Shown: one piece after another, positions 1 through 10,438 of the stretch
Layout of the letters: each line of letters opens with the position of its first letter
Position numbering within the stretch: position 1 is the first letter of the stretch
Assembly (NCBI GenBank): GCA_900466945.1
Contig: UBNV01000006.1
Coordinates: 1 to 64,000, forward strand
Reading direction: 5' to 3'
DNA: 64,000 bases
Source: Hyphomicrobiales bacterium
Lineage (GTDB): Bacteria; Pseudomonadota; Alphaproteobacteria; Rhizobiales; Rhizobiaceae
Made by a program: the position numbers and the translations under genes
The notes under the pieces: generated by a model
Seen by the model: only the letters and a program-made list of their open reading frames with translations
What the model was told of the DNA's origin: nothing
Databases searched by the model: none

Positions 1-52
1 CACCTCCCCCTTGAGGGGGGAGGTCGCCGCGAAGCGGCGGGTGGGGGTGACC
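1..52. repeat. Intergenic palindromic repeat, copy A (clipped by window edge)
   Basis: A C-rich/G-rich inverted segment (CACCTCCCCC, then GAGGGGGGAGG) is followed by a GCCGC-GAA-GCGGC hairpin and a G-rich tail. Nearly the same 51 bases recur at 45790-45840, and a related copy lies inverted at 45865-45919. This looks like one of the small dispersed intergenic palindromes common in Rhizobiales genomes. The left end may be cut off by the window. Confidence 0.75.
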
Positions 53-187
53 ACTGGCTGGATGCGGATGATCCCATTGTCCGCCGCCTGATCCCCCGCC
101 ATTTTGCACGCATCCATGGATGACTTTTGCTGCGCGGCTTGCTAAGTCCGCCGCAGCCTTCTGCAACAAGCGAAAAAGTCTCAATCG

Positions 188-2398
188 ATGCCCGATCTCC
201 TGCTCGAACTCCGCTCCGAAGAAATCCCGGCCCGCATGCAGCGCAAGGCGGCTGGCGATCTGAAGAAGATGGTCACCGATGCGCTTGTCGATGCGGGTCT
301 GACTTATGAGGGTGCGCGCGAATACTGGACGCCGCGCCGCCTGACGCTGGATATCCGTGGCCTCACGGCCCGCTCGGCCGATATCAAGGAAGAGAAAAAG
401 GGCCCGAGCGTTTCCGCCCCTCAGGGCGCCATCGACGGCTTCCTGCGCGGCGCGGGCCTCACCTCGATCGACCAGGCCATCGTCAAGACCGATCCGAAGA
501 AGGGCGATTTCTATGTCGCCTACATGGAAAAGCCCGGTCGTGCGGCAGAAGAGATCATCGCCGATGTCATGCCCGGCATCATCAGGGCCTTCCCCTGGCC
601 CAAATCGATGCGCTCCGGTTTTGCCTCCATGCCCAAGGCCTCCGGCTATGGCGGCATCGAGGGCAAGGGCATGGAAAGCCTGCGCTGGGTGCGCCCGCTG
701 CAGTCCATCGTCTGCACCTTCGGCCCCGAGCATGACGAAGTCCAGGTCATCCCCTTCGAGATCGATGGTATCGTTGCCTCGAACGTCACCTATGGCCACC
801 GCTTCCATGCGCCTGAGGCCATCACCGTCAAGCGCTTCGACGACTACGTTTCGAGCCTGGAACGCGCCAAGGTCATCCTCGATGCCGAGCGCCGCAAGGA
901 CATGATCCTGCACGACGCCCGCGACATCGCCTTTGCCAACGGCCTCGACCTGGTCGAGGACGAAGGCCTGCTGGAGGAAGTCTCCGGCCTCGTCGAATGG
1001 CCGCAGGTTCTGCTCGGTACGTTTGAAGAGGATTACCTCTCGATCCCGGCAGAGATCATCCGCCTGACGATCAAGACCAACCAGAAGTGTTTTGTCGTCC
1101 GCCCACAAGGCGAGACCGACAAGCTCTCCAACCATTTCATCCTGATTTCCAACATCCAGGCCACCGATGGCGGCAAGGAGATCATGCATGGCAATGGCAA
1201 GGTCGTGCGCGCCCGCCTGTCGGATGCGCTGCATTTCTGGAAACGCGACCAGGGCGACCTGCCGGACCTCGACATGCTGAAGGCCTCTGCCACGAAGTTC
1301 GACCTGGATCTCAAGAAGCCGCTCGACCAGCGCATGGCCAAGCTCGATGCGCTGAACGTTACCTTCCACGCCAAGCTCGGCACGCAGGGCGAGCGCGTGG
1401 CGCGTATGCTTGGAAAGGTCAACGATCTCGTTGACGTGACCAAAGTTGATGGCGCCATCGCAAGGAGAGCTGCCGTCCTCGCGAAAGCGGACTTGCGAAC
1501 CGAAGCAGTCGGCGAGTTCCCCGAACTTCAGGGCGCCATGGGGCGTAAGTATGCCCTCTTGCAGAATGAGGATGTTACAGTTGCGGCCGCCATCGAGGAC
1601 CACTGGAAGCCGAATGGCCCCTCAGATCGCCTGCCGGAAGACAAGGTCGGCCTGACGGTTGCCCTCGCCGATAAGCTCGACACGCTCGTTGGATTCTGGG
1701 CGATCGACGAAAAGCCCACTGGCTCGAAGGATCCTTATGCGCTGCGACGTGCAGCATTGGGTGTTGTTCGCATGATCCTTGAGAGGAGCCTCCGTGTGAA
1801 CCTGATCGGGCAGTTGGCTGGTGGTCTCCAACTCTACAGAAACCAGAAGGGCCAGTCGTTCGGTTCAGACGATGCGATCCCCGATCTCCTCTCCTTCTTC
1901 CACGACCGCCTGAAGGTCTATCTGCGCGATCAGGGCGCCCGCCACGACATCATCGATGCCGTGCTGACGCCGGAGGCTGACGACCTGCTGATGGTCGCCC
2001 GCAAGGCCGAAGCCTTGACCGCCTTCATCACCTCGGAGGACGGGCTGAACCTCTTGGCCGGCACCAAACGCGCCACCCAACTTTTGGCTGCCGAAGAGAA
2101 GAAGGGCACCGTCGTCGCCGATGGCGTCTCGGAAGCGCTGCTGACGCTCGACGCGGAAAAGTCCCTCTTCGCCGCCATCCAGTCCGCCTCTAAATCGGCA
2201 GCCGAAGCTGTGACATCGGAAGACTTCCGCTCCGCCATGCAGGCGCTCTCGACGCTGCGCGGCCCGGTCGACACGTTCTTCGAGGACGTCCTGGTCAACG
2301 ACGAGGACTCCGCCATCCGCGCCAACCGACTGGCACTGCTCAAGGCCATCCGCGAGGCGACGGCCACGGTCGCAGACTTCTCCAAGATCACGGGCTGA
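188..2398 (+). CDS. glyS: Glycyl-tRNA synthetase beta subunit
   Basis: The beta chain of the alpha2-beta2 bacterial glycyl-tRNA synthetase, a cytosolic enzyme charging tRNA-Gly. The 736-residue product begins [18 protein letters not shown], a typical GlyS opening, and continues through the conserved region near residues 115-260 ([13 protein letters not shown] and the YGHRFH motif) into the HD-like core and the C-terminal anticodon-binding part. Length is close to that usual for rhizobial GlyS. The alpha subunit gene glyQ is expected upstream but lies outside the window. Codon use changes between about 1440 and 1870: AGA/AGG arginine and TTG leucine codons appear there and are almost absent in the flanks, so this part may have a recombinant origin. 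A rho-independent terminator follows directly. Confidence 0.95.
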   Translation: MPDLLLELRSEEIPARMQRKAAGDLKKMVTDALVDAGLTYEGAREYWTPRRLTLDIRGLTARSADIKEEKKGPSVSAPQGAIDGFLRGAGLTSIDQAIVKTDPKKGDFYVAYMEKPGRAAEEIIADVMPGIIRAFPWPKSMRSGFASMPKASGYGGIEGKGMESLRWVRPLQSIVCTFGPEHDEVQVIPFEIDGIVASNVTYGHRFHAPEAITVKRFDDYVSSLERAKVILDAERRKDMILHDARDIAFANGLDLVEDEGLLEEVSGLVEWPQVLLGTFEEDYLSIPAEIIRLTIKTNQKCFVVRPQGETDKLSNHFILISNIQATDGGKEIMHGNGKVVRARLSDALHFWKRDQGDLPDLDMLKASATKFDLDLKKPLDQRMAKLDALNVTFHAKLGTQGERVARMLGKVNDLVDVTKVDGAIARRAAVLAKADLRTEAVGEFPELQGAMGRKYALLQNEDVTVAAAIEDHWKPNGPSDRLPEDKVGLTVALADKLDTLVGFWAIDEKPTGSKDPYALRRAALGVVRMILERSLRVNLIGQLAGGLQLYRNQKGQSFGSDDAIPDLLSFFHDRLKVYLRDQGARHDIIDAVLTPEADDLLMVARKAEALTAFITSEDGLNLLAGTKRATQLLAAEEKKGTVVADGVSEALLTLDAEKSLFAAIQSASKSAAEAVTSEDFRSAMQALSTLRGPVDTFFEDVLVNDEDSAIRANRLALLKAIREATATVADFSKITG

Positions 2399-2405
2399 TG
2401 ATTTG

Positions 2406-2430
2406 AGACCCCGCTTCGGCGGGGTCTTTC
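2406..2430 (+). terminator. Rho-independent terminator after glyS
   Basis: Perfect stem AGACCCCGC / GCGGGGTCT with a TTCG tetraloop, followed by TTTC, eight bases after the glyS stop codon. Confidence 0.85.
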
Positions 2431-2503
2431 GTTTCCAGTGACCTGTTTTCTGACCTTGGTGTCTTGTGTTATCCTGGGCACGAAGAGACGCGGAGCCATC
2501 CGC

Positions 2504-2749
2504 ATGACCAAGCCCGTCCAGGTAACCATCACTGACCCCTATGACAGCTTCATCGACGCTCAACTCGAAAGCGGTGAGTTCAACTCGGCGCAAGAAGTGG
2601 TCGAGGCGGGTCTGCGGCTTCTGAAGGAAGAGCAGGCCAGGGTGGAATGGCTGCGCAATGCGCTGATCGAAGGGGAGAACAGCGGGGCGGCGCGCTCGGT
2701 AGAGCGCGATGAATTCAAGGCACGCATGCGCGAGAAATACATGCGATGA
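2504..2749 (+). CDS. ParD-like type II antitoxin
   Basis: An 81-residue protein with a ribbon-helix-helix N-terminus (MTKPVQVTITDPYDSFID) followed by the segment SGEFNSAQEVVEAGLRLL and a charged, probably flexible C-terminal tail, as in ParD/CC2985-type antitoxins. I start it at the ATG at 2504 because the in-frame extension back to 2438 does not resemble the family. The stop overlaps the toxin start in an ATGA junction, so the two are translationally coupled. It is expected to neutralise the neighbouring toxin and to autorepress the operon. No clear operator palindrome was found upstream. Confidence 0.87.
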   Translation: MTKPVQVTITDPYDSFIDAQLESGEFNSAQEVVEAGLRLLKEEQARVEWLRNALIEGENSGAARSVERDEFKARMREKYMR

Positions 2750-3045
2750 CCGACTACCGTTTGCGTCCCTCTGCCGAAGAGGACATAGATGCGATCTGTA
2801 ATTATACGTGCCGCTCACGGTCTGAAGCGCAGGCGGATCGATACATTGACGATTTGTTCGACCCGTTCGAACGCCTAAGTCTGACGCCGCAACTGGGACA
2901 GAAAGCCTTCGTGGTCGCAACTGACTACAGGCGGCTCCGCGTCAATCACCACCTGATCTTCTATCGGGAGGTGGAAGCCGACGGCATCGAAGTCGTCCGC
3001 ATCATTGACGAACGGGCTGACCTTGCGAACAAACTGGACGAATGA
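2746..3045 (+). CDS. ParE/RelE-superfamily toxin
   Basis: A 99-residue basic protein with the ParE pattern: LRPSAEEDIDAI near the start, a central RLSLTPQLGQK, and the C-terminal YRRLRVNHHLIFYR...VVRIIDER block. ParE toxins of this family poison DNA gyrase, although some relatives act differently. It directly overlaps the antitoxin gene by four bases and is itself overlapped by the DUF523 gene, so all three genes probably share one mRNA. The conserved C-terminal block is complete, which suggests an intact toxin. Confidence 0.87.
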   Translation: MTDYRLRPSAEEDIDAICNYTCRSRSEAQADRYIDDLFDPFERLSLTPQLGQKAFVVATDYRRLRVNHHLIFYREVEADGIEVVRIIDERADLANKLDE

Positions 3046-3545
3046 CCTCCATGTCCCCTAAGATCCTTATCAGCGCCTGCCTCCTCGGCCGCCCCGTTCG
3101 CTACGACGGCAGGGGCAAGCCGCTGCACGATCCGCTGATCGAGCGCTGGAAGACCGAGGACCGTCTCGTCGGCTTCTGTCCAGAGCAGGCCGGTGGCCTT
3201 CCAACGCCGCGCCCGCCCGCCGAAATCGAGGGCGGCATGAACGGCGACGATGTCCTTGCCGGTCGGGCCCGGGTGCTAGAAGTGACAGGCGGTGACGTCA
3301 CCGCGGAATTCATCGAGGGTGGCCGCCAGACCGTAGCCTTCGCCCGCGCGCAGGATTGTCGTTTCGCACTCCTCATCGATGGAAGCCCGTCCTGCGGCTC
3401 CGGCTTCATCTATGACGGCTCCTTCTCCGGCACCCGCCATCCCGGCTTCGGCGTCACGGCGGCCTTGATGCGCCAAGCCGGTATCGAAGTCTTCTCGAAC
3501 CAACAACTCGACAGGCTCGCAGCCCGGGTGGACTGTACCGCCTGA
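3042..3545 (+). CDS. DUF523 family protein
   Basis: A 167-residue protein with the DUF523 (YbbK-like) signatures: ILISACLLGRPVRYDG at the start, GFCPEQAGGLPTPRPP, and the cysteine-containing LLIDGSPSCGSGFIYDG segment. Conserved cysteines suggest metal or Fe-S/sulfur chemistry, but the function is not established. The start overlaps the toxin stop codon (ATGA); an alternative start is the ATG at 3051. The tight overlap with a toxin-antitoxin pair is unusual. It may only mean that the pair inserted immediately in front of a resident gene. Confidence 0.82.
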   Translation: MTSMSPKILISACLLGRPVRYDGRGKPLHDPLIERWKTEDRLVGFCPEQAGGLPTPRPPAEIEGGMNGDDVLAGRARVLEVTGGDVTAEFIEGGRQTVAFARAQDCRFALLIDGSPSCGSGFIYDGSFSGTRHPGFGVTAALMRQAGIEVFSNQQLDRLAARVDCTA

Positions 3546-3554
3546 AAAGCAAAA

Positions 3555-3578
3555 GGCCGTCGGATTGCTCCGACGGCC
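3555..3578 (-). terminator. Terminator for the chemoreceptor gene, possibly bidirectional
   Basis: Perfect 10-bp stem GGCCGTCGGA / TCCGACGGCC with a 4-base loop. On the minus strand it is followed by TTTTGCTTTT, so it best fits the chemoreceptor gene that ends at 3603. It can also serve the convergent DUF523 gene. Confidence 0.75.
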
Positions 3579-3602
3579 CCAAATCTCTGATGTCGTCCAG
3601 GC

Positions 3603-5423
3603 TCAGCTTGCCATGCGATACTGCTGCTGGCCGGCCCCCGACTGGCTGGTCTTGAAGCTCCGGATCAGATCCAGAAGGTCGCCCGTGTCGTTGGCGAGAA
3701 CCTCGGCGGAAGCTGTGGTCTCTTCGGCCATGGCCGCGTTCTGCTGGGTCGCCGTATCGAGCTGGTTGACCGCGGACGAGATAGACCGAAGTGTCGTGTC
3801 CTGCTCCTGGGCGCTGTGCGAGATCTTCGAGACGATATCGTTGGCGCTGGCGATCTGGTCGGAGATGCGCTTCAGCGCCTCACCGGTCTGGCCGACCAGC
3901 TGCACGCCCTGTTCGACCTGGGCCGACGAGCGGGCGATCTGATCCTTGATCTCCTTGGCGGCCGCTGCCGAGCGCTGGGCAAGTTCACGCACTTCCTGAG
4001 CGACGACGGCAAAACCCTTGCCGCTTTCGCCGGCACGAGCCGCTTCGACGCCGGCGTTCAGCGCCAGAAGATTGGTCTGGAAGGCGATTTCGTCGATCAC
4101 GCCGATGATCTTGGTGATCTCGGCGGAGGACTGTTCGATGCCACTCATCGCGTTGATCGCCTTGGTGACAATCTCGTCGCTCTGGCGGGCCTCGGCGCTG
4201 ACGGAGCCGACGCGGTTGGCCGCTTCACGCGCACCGTCAGCCGTCTGGCGTACAGCGACGGTAAGTTCGTCCAGCGCTGCCGAGGTCTCTTCGAGATTGG
4301 CTGCCTGACGCTCGGTCCGGGTGGCAAGCTCGCCGGAGGCGCGGCGGATCTCTTCCTTCGAGACGGCGATGTCATTGCCCTTCAGATTGACGCGGGCCAT
4401 GGCTTCTTCGAGGCGGGCGAGCGCCTCATTGAAGTTGTCGCGCAGGCCGGCATATTTAGGGCCGAGGTCGGCACAGCGCACGGTCAGGTCGCCGTCGGCG
4501 AGTTTCTCGAGCGACTGGCCGATGGTGGAGACGACATGCGCCTGCTGGCGGGCTTCGGAAAGTTGCGCCTCGGCATTCTGGCTGCGCTCGCCGTCGAGCT
4601 CGCGCTGCTGTTCTTCCTGACGTGCAGCCAGCGCATGACGTTCGCGCACCTTGTCCTGCAGGCTCTTGGTCGCCTTCGCCATCATGCCGATCTCGTTACC
4701 CATGTCCGTATGCGGAATGGCGATATCGACATTTTCGTCGGCAACTGCTTCCAGCGCATCATGAATGTCCTTGAGAGGCTTGGTGATGTTGCGAATGACG
4801 AAGAATGCGGCGATCAGGGCGAGGACGAAGATGCCGGCAGACCAGCTGATGGTCTTGATCACGCTGGAGCGGATCTCAGCCTTCAGGTCGTCGGTGTAGA
4901 GACCCGTGACGATGACGATTTTCCAGGGTTCGAAGGCCTTGCCATAGGATGCCTTTGGATAGGACCGGTCTTCCGGATCCTTGCCAGGCTTCGGGCCGAT
5001 GAACTCGACGAAGCCGCCGCCCAGCTGGCCGAGACGGACAAGTTCGTCGCGATAGGCAAATCCGTTTGCATCGGGTTTGCCCTTGTTGCTTTTGCCGACA
5101 TCCTTCGAAGTGGGGTGAAAGATCATCACCACGTCGTAGTCGTAGCCAAAGAAGTAGCCGTCCGGCTCGAATCTCATCTTGTTCAGCAAGTCATAGGCGC
5201 GAGTCTTCGCTTCCTCGACGCTGAATTCGCCGGCCACTGCGCGGTCGTTGTAGTCCTTCAGGACTGATATGGCCGACTCGACCTGGCTTCTCAGGAGTTC
5301 GTAGCGCTGTCCATAGATGGTTTCGGTGGAGGAGCGGACCTGGAAAAACGTGGCTGCCGCAAAGGCGGCCATCAGTCCACCGATCAGCATGATGAGCTGA
5401 AGTGAAATCCTGAGATTCTTCAT
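3603..5423 (-). CDS. Methyl-accepting chemotaxis protein with single Cache domain
   Basis: A 606-residue transmembrane chemoreceptor. Membrane segment 1 spans about residues 9-28. A periplasmic single-Cache domain follows at about 35-185, with the typical [15 protein letters not shown] and later [15 protein letters not shown]. Membrane segment 2 is at about 192-212, then a HAMP domain, a second HAMP-like stretch near 300-355, and a signalling domain with the hairpin-tip motif [20 protein letters not shown]. The C-terminus ends QYRMAS and carries no aromatic CheR-docking pentapeptide. It should sense a small ligand and control CheA. It is monocistronic with its own terminator. Confidence 0.93.
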   Translation of the reverse strand: MKNLRISLQLIMLIGGLMAAFAAATFFQVRSSTETIYGQRYELLRSQVESAISVLKDYNDRAVAGEFSVEEAKTRAYDLLNKMRFEPDGYFFGYDYDVVMIFHPTSKDVGKSNKGKPDANGFAYRDELVRLGQLGGGFVEFIGPKPGKDPEDRSYPKASYGKAFEPWKIVIVTGLYTDDLKAEIRSSVIKTISWSAGIFVLALIAAFFVIRNITKPLKDIHDALEAVADENVDIAIPHTDMGNEIGMMAKATKSLQDKVRERHALAARQEEQQRELDGERSQNAEAQLSEARQQAHVVSTIGQSLEKLADGDLTVRCADLGPKYAGLRDNFNEALARLEEAMARVNLKGNDIAVSKEEIRRASGELATRTERQAANLEETSAALDELTVAVRQTADGAREAANRVGSVSAEARQSDEIVTKAINAMSGIEQSSAEITKIIGVIDEIAFQTNLLALNAGVEAARAGESGKGFAVVAQEVRELAQRSAAAAKEIKDQIARSSAQVEQGVQLVGQTGEALKRISDQIASANDIVSKISHSAQEQDTTLRSISSAVNQLDTATQQNAAMAEETTASAEVLANDTGDLLDLIRSFKTSQSGAGQQQYRMAS

Positions 5424-5601
5424 GGCGAGGGAAGCTTTCGTCTGTCGAGCGGTTCGTGCGCGGGGGAGGGGCAGGCGAACGAGATCGGCACCTCATGTGT
5501 CGACGGATTACGACAGAGTTTCATCGCCAAAGATTGAGATGGCTTTAAGCACCTGAATATATGGAGCTATGAGAATATACTGGTAAAATTTGTGGGTACG
5601 G

Positions 5602-5632
5602 CATAACGCCCGGGACTGGGCCGGGCGTTATG
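5602..5632. repeat. Perfect 12-bp inverted repeat between two minus-strand genes
   Basis: Arms CATAACGCCCGG and CCGGGCGTTATG flank a 7-base spacer. It lies about 60 bp past the stop of the minus-strand gene 5694-6143 and about 180 bp ahead of the chemoreceptor start. It could be the terminator of the first gene, although no uninterrupted T-run follows, or an operator for the chemoreceptor. Confidence 0.6.
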
Positions 5633-5693
5633 TCCGTGTCGACCACGAGAAACCGCCGCGCCCGGATCGTTTGGCGGGCGGATGGGAAAGAGA

Positions 5694-6143
5694 TCAGTTC
5701 AGGCGAAGTTCGAAACCGGCCAGCGCCGGGGCGGGCTTATCGTCTTGTGGCGCATCGACTGCGGCCGTCGTTGCGCCATGATCGATCTCGTTCGGAGCAG
5801 GCAAGGCACCGGCGACGATGGTAGACCCGTCGGTCGCCCAGCCCGAAGCGGATGTATAAACCACGACAGGCGATCCGCCGAGCCAGCTTTCGACCCGCTT
5901 CAGCTTCTTCTCACCATTGACATCGACCACTTCGGCCGTCTGGCTGCCGGAGGGGACAGTCGGCACCTGGTAATCTAACTTGGATGCCTTCACGACCGGT
6001 GCCGGGCAATGGGCACAGTCGATCTCGAGCACGCTCGGCTGGCTCGCCGCCATTCCGGTGACGATCGAGATCGATCCCGCCAGGACCGGCGTGGCGATCA
6101 TGGAAGTGGCAAGGATCATGGCTGTCGAAGCGATACGGCGCAT
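5694..6143 (-). CDS. Secreted protein, HPE1-like
   Basis: A 149-residue product with a clear signal peptide (MRRIASTAMILATSMIATPVLA, cleavage expected after the VLA). I chose the ATG at 6143 rather than the upstream in-frame start at 6179 because the signal peptide begins there. The mature part has a CAHCP motif, a tyrosine/valine-rich segment, and ends in ELRLN. The layout resembles rhizobial proteins annotated as plant virulence effector HPE1-like; I recall the family but could not verify it. No catalytic motif is visible. It stands alone, downstream of purD on the same strand. Confidence 0.7.
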   Translation of the reverse strand: MRRIASTAMILATSMIATPVLAGSISIVTGMAASQPSVLEIDCAHCPAPVVKASKLDYQVPTVPSGSQTAEVVDVNGEKKLKRVESWLGGSPVVVYTSASGWATDGSTIVAGALPAPNEIDHGATTAAVDAPQDDKPAPALAGFELRLN

Positions 6144-6264
6144 CACGTTTTCCCCGATTGTTGGGATGAACGTTAGCAAGCGTTTCTTTCGATCCGGTCA
6201 GGAGCTTTGGTAAAATTTGAACGAACGGCCGTTTTTCACTCCCGAAGCGCGCTGCGGTCGGAAA

Positions 6265-7536
6265 TCAGGACTTTTCGCGCGCAATCGCCTGCCAGCCGAT
6301 GTCTCGGCGGCAGAAGCCGTTCTCCCACTCGACCGCATCGACGAGTGTATAGGCAGAAGCCTGCGCTTGGCCCACCGTCGCGCCACGCGCGGTGGCATTC
6401 AGCACACGCCCGCCGGTCGCAACAAGCTGGCCGTCCTTGATCGTCGTTCCCGCATGGAAAACCTTGGCGCCATCGCCGGCTGCCGGCAGGGCAACGATCG
6501 GCGTCGCTTTCTCATAGGCGGAAGGATAGCCCTTCGAGGCCAGTACCACGGTCAAGGCAGGATCCTCGCTCCATTCAGCCGAAACCTGATCCAGCGTTCC
6601 GGTCGCGGAGGCGTAGAGGATCGGCAACAGATCGCTCTTCAGCCGCATCATCAGCACCTGGCATTCCGGATCGCCGAAGCGGACATTGTATTCGATCAGC
6701 TCCGGACCCTTGGCCGTGATCATCAGCCCGGCAAAGAACACGCCTTGGAAGGGATGCCCCATCTCGGCCATGCCGCGCATGGTCGGCTCGATGATCTCCT
6801 TCATCGTCCGCTCGACCATCTCAGGTGTCATGACCGGTGCCGGGGAGTATGCACCCATGCCACCAGTGTTCGGGCCTGTATCGCCGTCGCCCACACGCTT
6901 GTGGTCCTGGGCGGTCGCAAGCGGCAGAAGCGACTTGCCGTCGGAGAGGCAGAAGAAGCTCGCCTCCTCGCCATCAAGGAAGGCTTCGACCACAACTTCC
7001 GCACCGGCGGCACCGAACGCGCCCTCGAAGCAATCGTCGATCGCGGCCAGCGCCTCATCGAGCTTCATGGCAACGGTCACGCCCTTGCCGGCAGCAAGAC
7101 CATCGGCCTTGATGACAATAGGTGCGCCCTGTTCGCGCACATAGGCTTTTGCCTTCGGCGCATTGTTGAAACGCTGATAGGCGCCGGTCGGAATGTTGAA
7201 GCGGGCGCAGACATCCTTGGTGAAGCCCTTGGAGCCCTCGAGCTGGGCAGCGGCTGCAGACGGTCCGAAGACCGCAAAGCCCGCCTCGCGCAGCCGGTCG
7301 GCAATGCCGGCCACCAGCGGCGCTTCCGGTCCGACGACGACGAAGTCGATGGCCTTGTCCTTGCAGAACTGCACGACGGCCGCGTGATCCTCGGTATCGA
7401 GCGAAACAAGCTCTGCCTCTTCCCCAATGCCGGGATTGCCGGGTGCCCCATAGAGCTTGCTCAGAAGCGGGGACTGGGCAATCTTCCAGGCCAGCGCATG
7501 TTCGCGTCCACCCGATCCGATCAACAAAACCTTCAT
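6265..7536 (-). CDS. purD: Phosphoribosylamine-glycine ligase (GAR synthetase)
   Basis: Catalyses ATP-dependent ligation of glycine to phosphoribosylamine, the second step of de novo purine synthesis. The 423-residue product opens with [18 protein letters not shown], contains the ATP-grasp segments [13 protein letters not shown] and GGMGAYSP, and shows the FAGLMIT...[12 protein letters not shown] block conserved in PurD. The ATG at 7536 matches the family; a further in-frame ATG at 7557 would add seven unrelated residues. Length is normal. It is divergent from tex. Confidence 0.96.
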   Translation of the reverse strand: MKVLLIGSGGREHALAWKIAQSPLLSKLYGAPGNPGIGEEAELVSLDTEDHAAVVQFCKDKAIDFVVVGPEAPLVAGIADRLREAGFAVFGPSAAAAQLEGSKGFTKDVCARFNIPTGAYQRFNNAPKAKAYVREQGAPIVIKADGLAAGKGVTVAMKLDEALAAIDDCFEGAFGAAGAEVVVEAFLDGEEASFFCLSDGKSLLPLATAQDHKRVGDGDTGPNTGGMGAYSPAPVMTPEMVERTMKEIIEPTMRGMAEMGHPFQGVFFAGLMITAKGPELIEYNVRFGDPECQVLMMRLKSDLLPILYASATGTLDQVSAEWSEDPALTVVLASKGYPSAYEKATPIVALPAAGDGAKVFHAGTTIKDGQLVATGGRVLNATARGATVGQAQASAYTLVDAVEWENGFCRRDIGWQAIAREKS

Positions 7537-7709
7537 CACCAGCCTCCAGTGCCACAAGGGAATGCCCGGCGGTTAAGGGGGAAGGGGGCAAAGGTCAAGC
7601 CGAATTGACCTTCAAGGGCCGTGCTTTCCTGTGAAGTGGGCCGCGTGCCCGTTGCCTTGCCGCATTCGCCCGCTATGGTCCGCCGCTTACCAGATCAGAC
7701 GGATGACCC

Positions 7710-10028
7710 ATGGCCGACGACATCAGATCCATTGCCGCCCTTATCGCCACCGAGATCAACGCCCGGCCCGACCAGGTTATATCGGCCGTTGGCCTGCTGG
7801 ACGAGGGTGCCACGGTTCCCTTCATCGCCCGCTACCGTAAGGAAGTGACCGGCGGTCTCGACGATACCCAGCTGCGCAATCTCGCTGAACGGCTGATCTA
7901 TCTGCGCGAGCTTGCCGCCCGCCGCAAATCGATTTTCGAGAGCATCGACGGCCAGGGCAAGATGACCGATGAACTTGCCCGCAAGATCGCCCAGGTCACC
8001 ACCAAGGCCGAGCTGGAAGACCTCTACCTGCCCTATAAGCCGAAGCGCCGCACCCGCGCCGAGATCGCCCGCGAAAAGGGGCTTGAGCCGTTGGCCGACG
8101 CCATCCTTGCCGACCGCACGAGCGACCCCCAGAAGCTGGCCGCAGCCTATATCACCGAAGAAGTCCTCGACGTGAAGGCCGCCCTCGAAGGTGCCCGCGA
8201 CATCGTGGCCGAGCAGATCTCGGAAAATGCCGATCTCATCGGCCGCCTGCGCAACGACATGAAAGATCGCGCGATCCTCTATTCGAAGCTCGTCGACGGC
8301 AAGGCCGAGGCCGGCGCGAAATTCTCCGACTATTTCGACCATTTCGAACGCTGGGCAACGGTCCCCGGCCACCGGGCGCTCGCCATGCTGCGCGGCTGGA
8401 ACGAGGAATTCCTGTCGCTCTCGATCGAAGTCGACCGCGACGATACATCCCCGATCAAGACCAGCCAGCGCATGATCGCCAACGCCTACCAGGTTGCGGC
8501 CAAGGGCCCTGCCGACCAGTGGCTCTTGGAGGTCGCCGGCTGGACCTGGCGCGTCAAGCTCTCGGTCTCTCTCTCGCTCGATCTGATGCGCGAACTGCGC
8601 GAGCGCGCCGAGGAAGAAGCAATCCACGTCTTCGCCCGCAACCTGAAGGACCTGCTGCTCGCCGCCCCAGCCGGCTCCCGCCCGACCATGGGCCTCGATC
8701 CGGGCATCCGCACCGGCGTCAAGGTTGCCGTCATCGACGGCACCGGCAAGGTGGTCGAGACGACGACCGTCTATCCTTTCCAGCCACGAAACGACATCCG
8801 CGGCAGCCAGACCGAACTCGCAAGCCTAATCCGCAAGCACAACATCGAGCTGATCTCGATCGGCAATGGCACTGGCAGCCGCGAGACGGAAAAGCTGGTG
8901 GCTGACATGCTCGCCCAGTTCCCGGCAACCGCGCCGAAGCCGACCAAGGTCATCGTCTCGGAAGCCGGTGCCTCGGTCTATTCGGCCTCGGAAACGGCCG
9001 CCAAGGAGTTCCCCAATCTCGACGTTTCCCTGCGTGGCGCCGTATCGATTGCGCGGCGCCTACAGGATCCGCTCGCCGAACTCGTCAAGATCGAACCGAA
9101 GTCGATCGGCGTCGGCCAGTATCAGCATGACGTCGACCAGGGCCGTCTCGGGCGCTCGCTGGATGCCGTCGTCGAAGACGCGGTGAATGCCGTCGGTGTC
9201 GACGTGAATACGGCCTCGGCCCCGCTGCTCGCCCGCGTCTCCGGTCTCGGCAAGACGACAGCGGAAGCCATTGTCGCCCATCGCGACGAGACCGGCCCGT
9301 TTGCCAGCCGCAAGGATCTCCTGAAAGTGCCGCGTCTCGGCGCCCGCACGTTTGAGCAATGCGCCGGCTTCCTGCGCATCCCGAACGGCAAGGAACCGCT
9401 CGACGCCTGCTCGGTCCACCCGGAAGCCTACGGTGTGGCAAAGAAGATCGTCGCCGCCTGCGGTCGCGACCTGCGCGCCCTCATGGGCGACAGCGCGACC
9501 CTGAAGAGCCTCGATCCCAAGCGTTTCATCGACGAGCAGTTCGGCCTGCCGACGGTGAAGGACATCCTCGCCGAACTCGAAAAGCCCGGCCGCGACCCAC
9601 GTCCGAGCTTCAAGACCGCGACATTCGCGGAAGGGATCGACGAGATCACCGATCTGAAGATCGGCATGACGCTCGAAGGCACCGTCACCAACGTCGCCGC
9701 CTTCGGCGCCTTCGTCGATATCGGCGTGCATCAGGATGGCCTGGTCCACGTCTCGCAGCTCGCCGATCGTTTCGTCAAGGATCCGCATGAGGTGGTGAAA
9801 GCCGGCGACGTGGTGAAGGTCCGCGTCGTCGAGGTCGACGTCAAGCGCAAGCGCATCGCGCTTACCATGCGGAAAGATGGCGGTGAGGCGCAACAGCCCT
9901 CGATGCGCGGAGACGCCCGCGGCAATGCCAATGCGATGAAACATTCGAATGCCCGCCCGGCAAAGCCGGAGCAGCCCGCGATAGGTGGCCTGGGTGCGGC
10001 ACTGGCCGAAGCCATGCGCAAGAAATAA
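7710..10028 (+). CDS. tex: Tex-family RNA-binding transcription accessory protein
   Basis: A 772-residue protein related to Tex/YhgF. The N-terminal helical region begins [18 protein letters not shown] and includes [18 protein letters not shown] YqgF/RNase H-like domain follows with [16 protein letters not shown] (about residues 328-345), then tandem helix-hairpin-helix motifs around [13 protein letters not shown] and [18 protein letters not shown]-terminal S1 RNA-binding domain ([20 protein letters not shown]...LTMRKDG) sits near residues 650-725. The last 45 residues are a low-complexity tail. It is cytosolic and probably acts in transcription and RNA metabolism. It is divergent from purD with a 173-bp shared upstream region. 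Confidence 0.95.
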   Translation: MADDIRSIAALIATEINARPDQVISAVGLLDEGATVPFIARYRKEVTGGLDDTQLRNLAERLIYLRELAARRKSIFESIDGQGKMTDELARKIAQVTTKAELEDLYLPYKPKRRTRAEIAREKGLEPLADAILADRTSDPQKLAAAYITEEVLDVKAALEGARDIVAEQISENADLIGRLRNDMKDRAILYSKLVDGKAEAGAKFSDYFDHFERWATVPGHRALAMLRGWNEEFLSLSIEVDRDDTSPIKTSQRMIANAYQVAAKGPADQWLLEVAGWTWRVKLSVSLSLDLMRELRERAEEEAIHVFARNLKDLLLAAPAGSRPTMGLDPGIRTGVKVAVIDGTGKVVETTTVYPFQPRNDIRGSQTELASLIRKHNIELISIGNGTGSRETEKLVADMLAQFPATAPKPTKVIVSEAGASVYSASETAAKEFPNLDVSLRGAVSIARRLQDPLAELVKIEPKSIGVGQYQHDVDQGRLGRSLDAVVEDAVNAVGVDVNTASAPLLARVSGLGKTTAEAIVAHRDETGPFASRKDLLKVPRLGARTFEQCAGFLRIPNGKEPLDACSVHPEAYGVAKKIVAACGRDLRALMGDSATLKSLDPKRFIDEQFGLPTVKDILAELEKPGRDPRPSFKTATFAEGIDEITDLKIGMTLEGTVTNVAAFGAFVDIGVHQDGLVHVSQLADRFVKDPHEVVKAGDVVKVRVVEVDVKRKRIALTMRKDGGEAQQPSMRGDARGNANAMKHSNARPAKPEQPAIGGLGAALAEAMRKK

Positions 10029-10041
10029 ACCGAAAAGGAAA

Positions 10042-10068
10042 CAGGCCGGAGCTCATCACCCCGGCCTG
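10042..10068. terminator. Bidirectional terminator between tex and the convergent zinc-finger gene
   Basis: Stem CAGGCCGG / CCGGCCTG with an 11-base loop. On the minus strand it is followed by TTTCCTTTT, fitting termination of the stress-protein operon. It also lies directly after the tex stop. Confidence 0.65.
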
Positions 10069-10092
10069 CCCATCGCCCCCGAAAAGCGCCTC

Positions 10093-10434
10093 TCAATGGG
10101 AGGCTGCGCATTCCTTGCAGAATGGCGTATGCGGGACGGCCTTCAATCTTTCGACCGAAATCGGCTCCCCGCATGTGACGCATTGACCATACCGTCCCTT
10201 GGCGATCCGGTCCAGAGCGGCATCGATCGCTCGCAATTCCTCTTCTCCAACCTGGCCGAATTCCTCCAGTACTTCGTCGTTTTCAGCCTCGGTCGCGCGC
10301 TCGGCGCTGTCGGCGCTTTTCAGCGTGCCGAGGTCCGTGTCGATCTTCTTCAGACGCCGCTCGATTTCGGCCTGCCGGGCGAGCAGGATGCGTTCGAAAT
10401 GGGCGGTATCCATTGGCTGTGCAGGGTTCTGCAT
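10093..10434 (-). CDS. DksA/TraR-family zinc-finger protein
   Basis: A 113-residue protein with a helical coiled-coil region (residues about 10-75) and a C-terminal four-cysteine zinc finger, CVTCG...PFCKEC, as in DksA and TraR. Such proteins enter the secondary channel of RNA polymerase and modulate transcription, often with ppGpp. I start it at the ATG at 10434; the 31 upstream in-frame residues do not resemble the family and overlap the preceding gene. It begins four bases after the universal stress protein stop, so the two form an operon. The acidic residues expected at the coiled-coil tip of true DksA are not obvious, so the exact role is open. Confidence 0.85.
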   Translation of the reverse strand: MQNPAQPMDTAHFERILLARQAEIERRLKKIDTDLGTLKSADSAERATEAENDEVLEEFGQVGEEELRAIDAALDRIAKGRYGQCVTCGEPISVERLKAVPHTPFCKECAASH

Positions 10435-10438
10435 GATC

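Noticed and set aside
3816..5267. 483-codon open frame on the plus strand
   Set aside because: Antisense of the Cache chemoreceptor.
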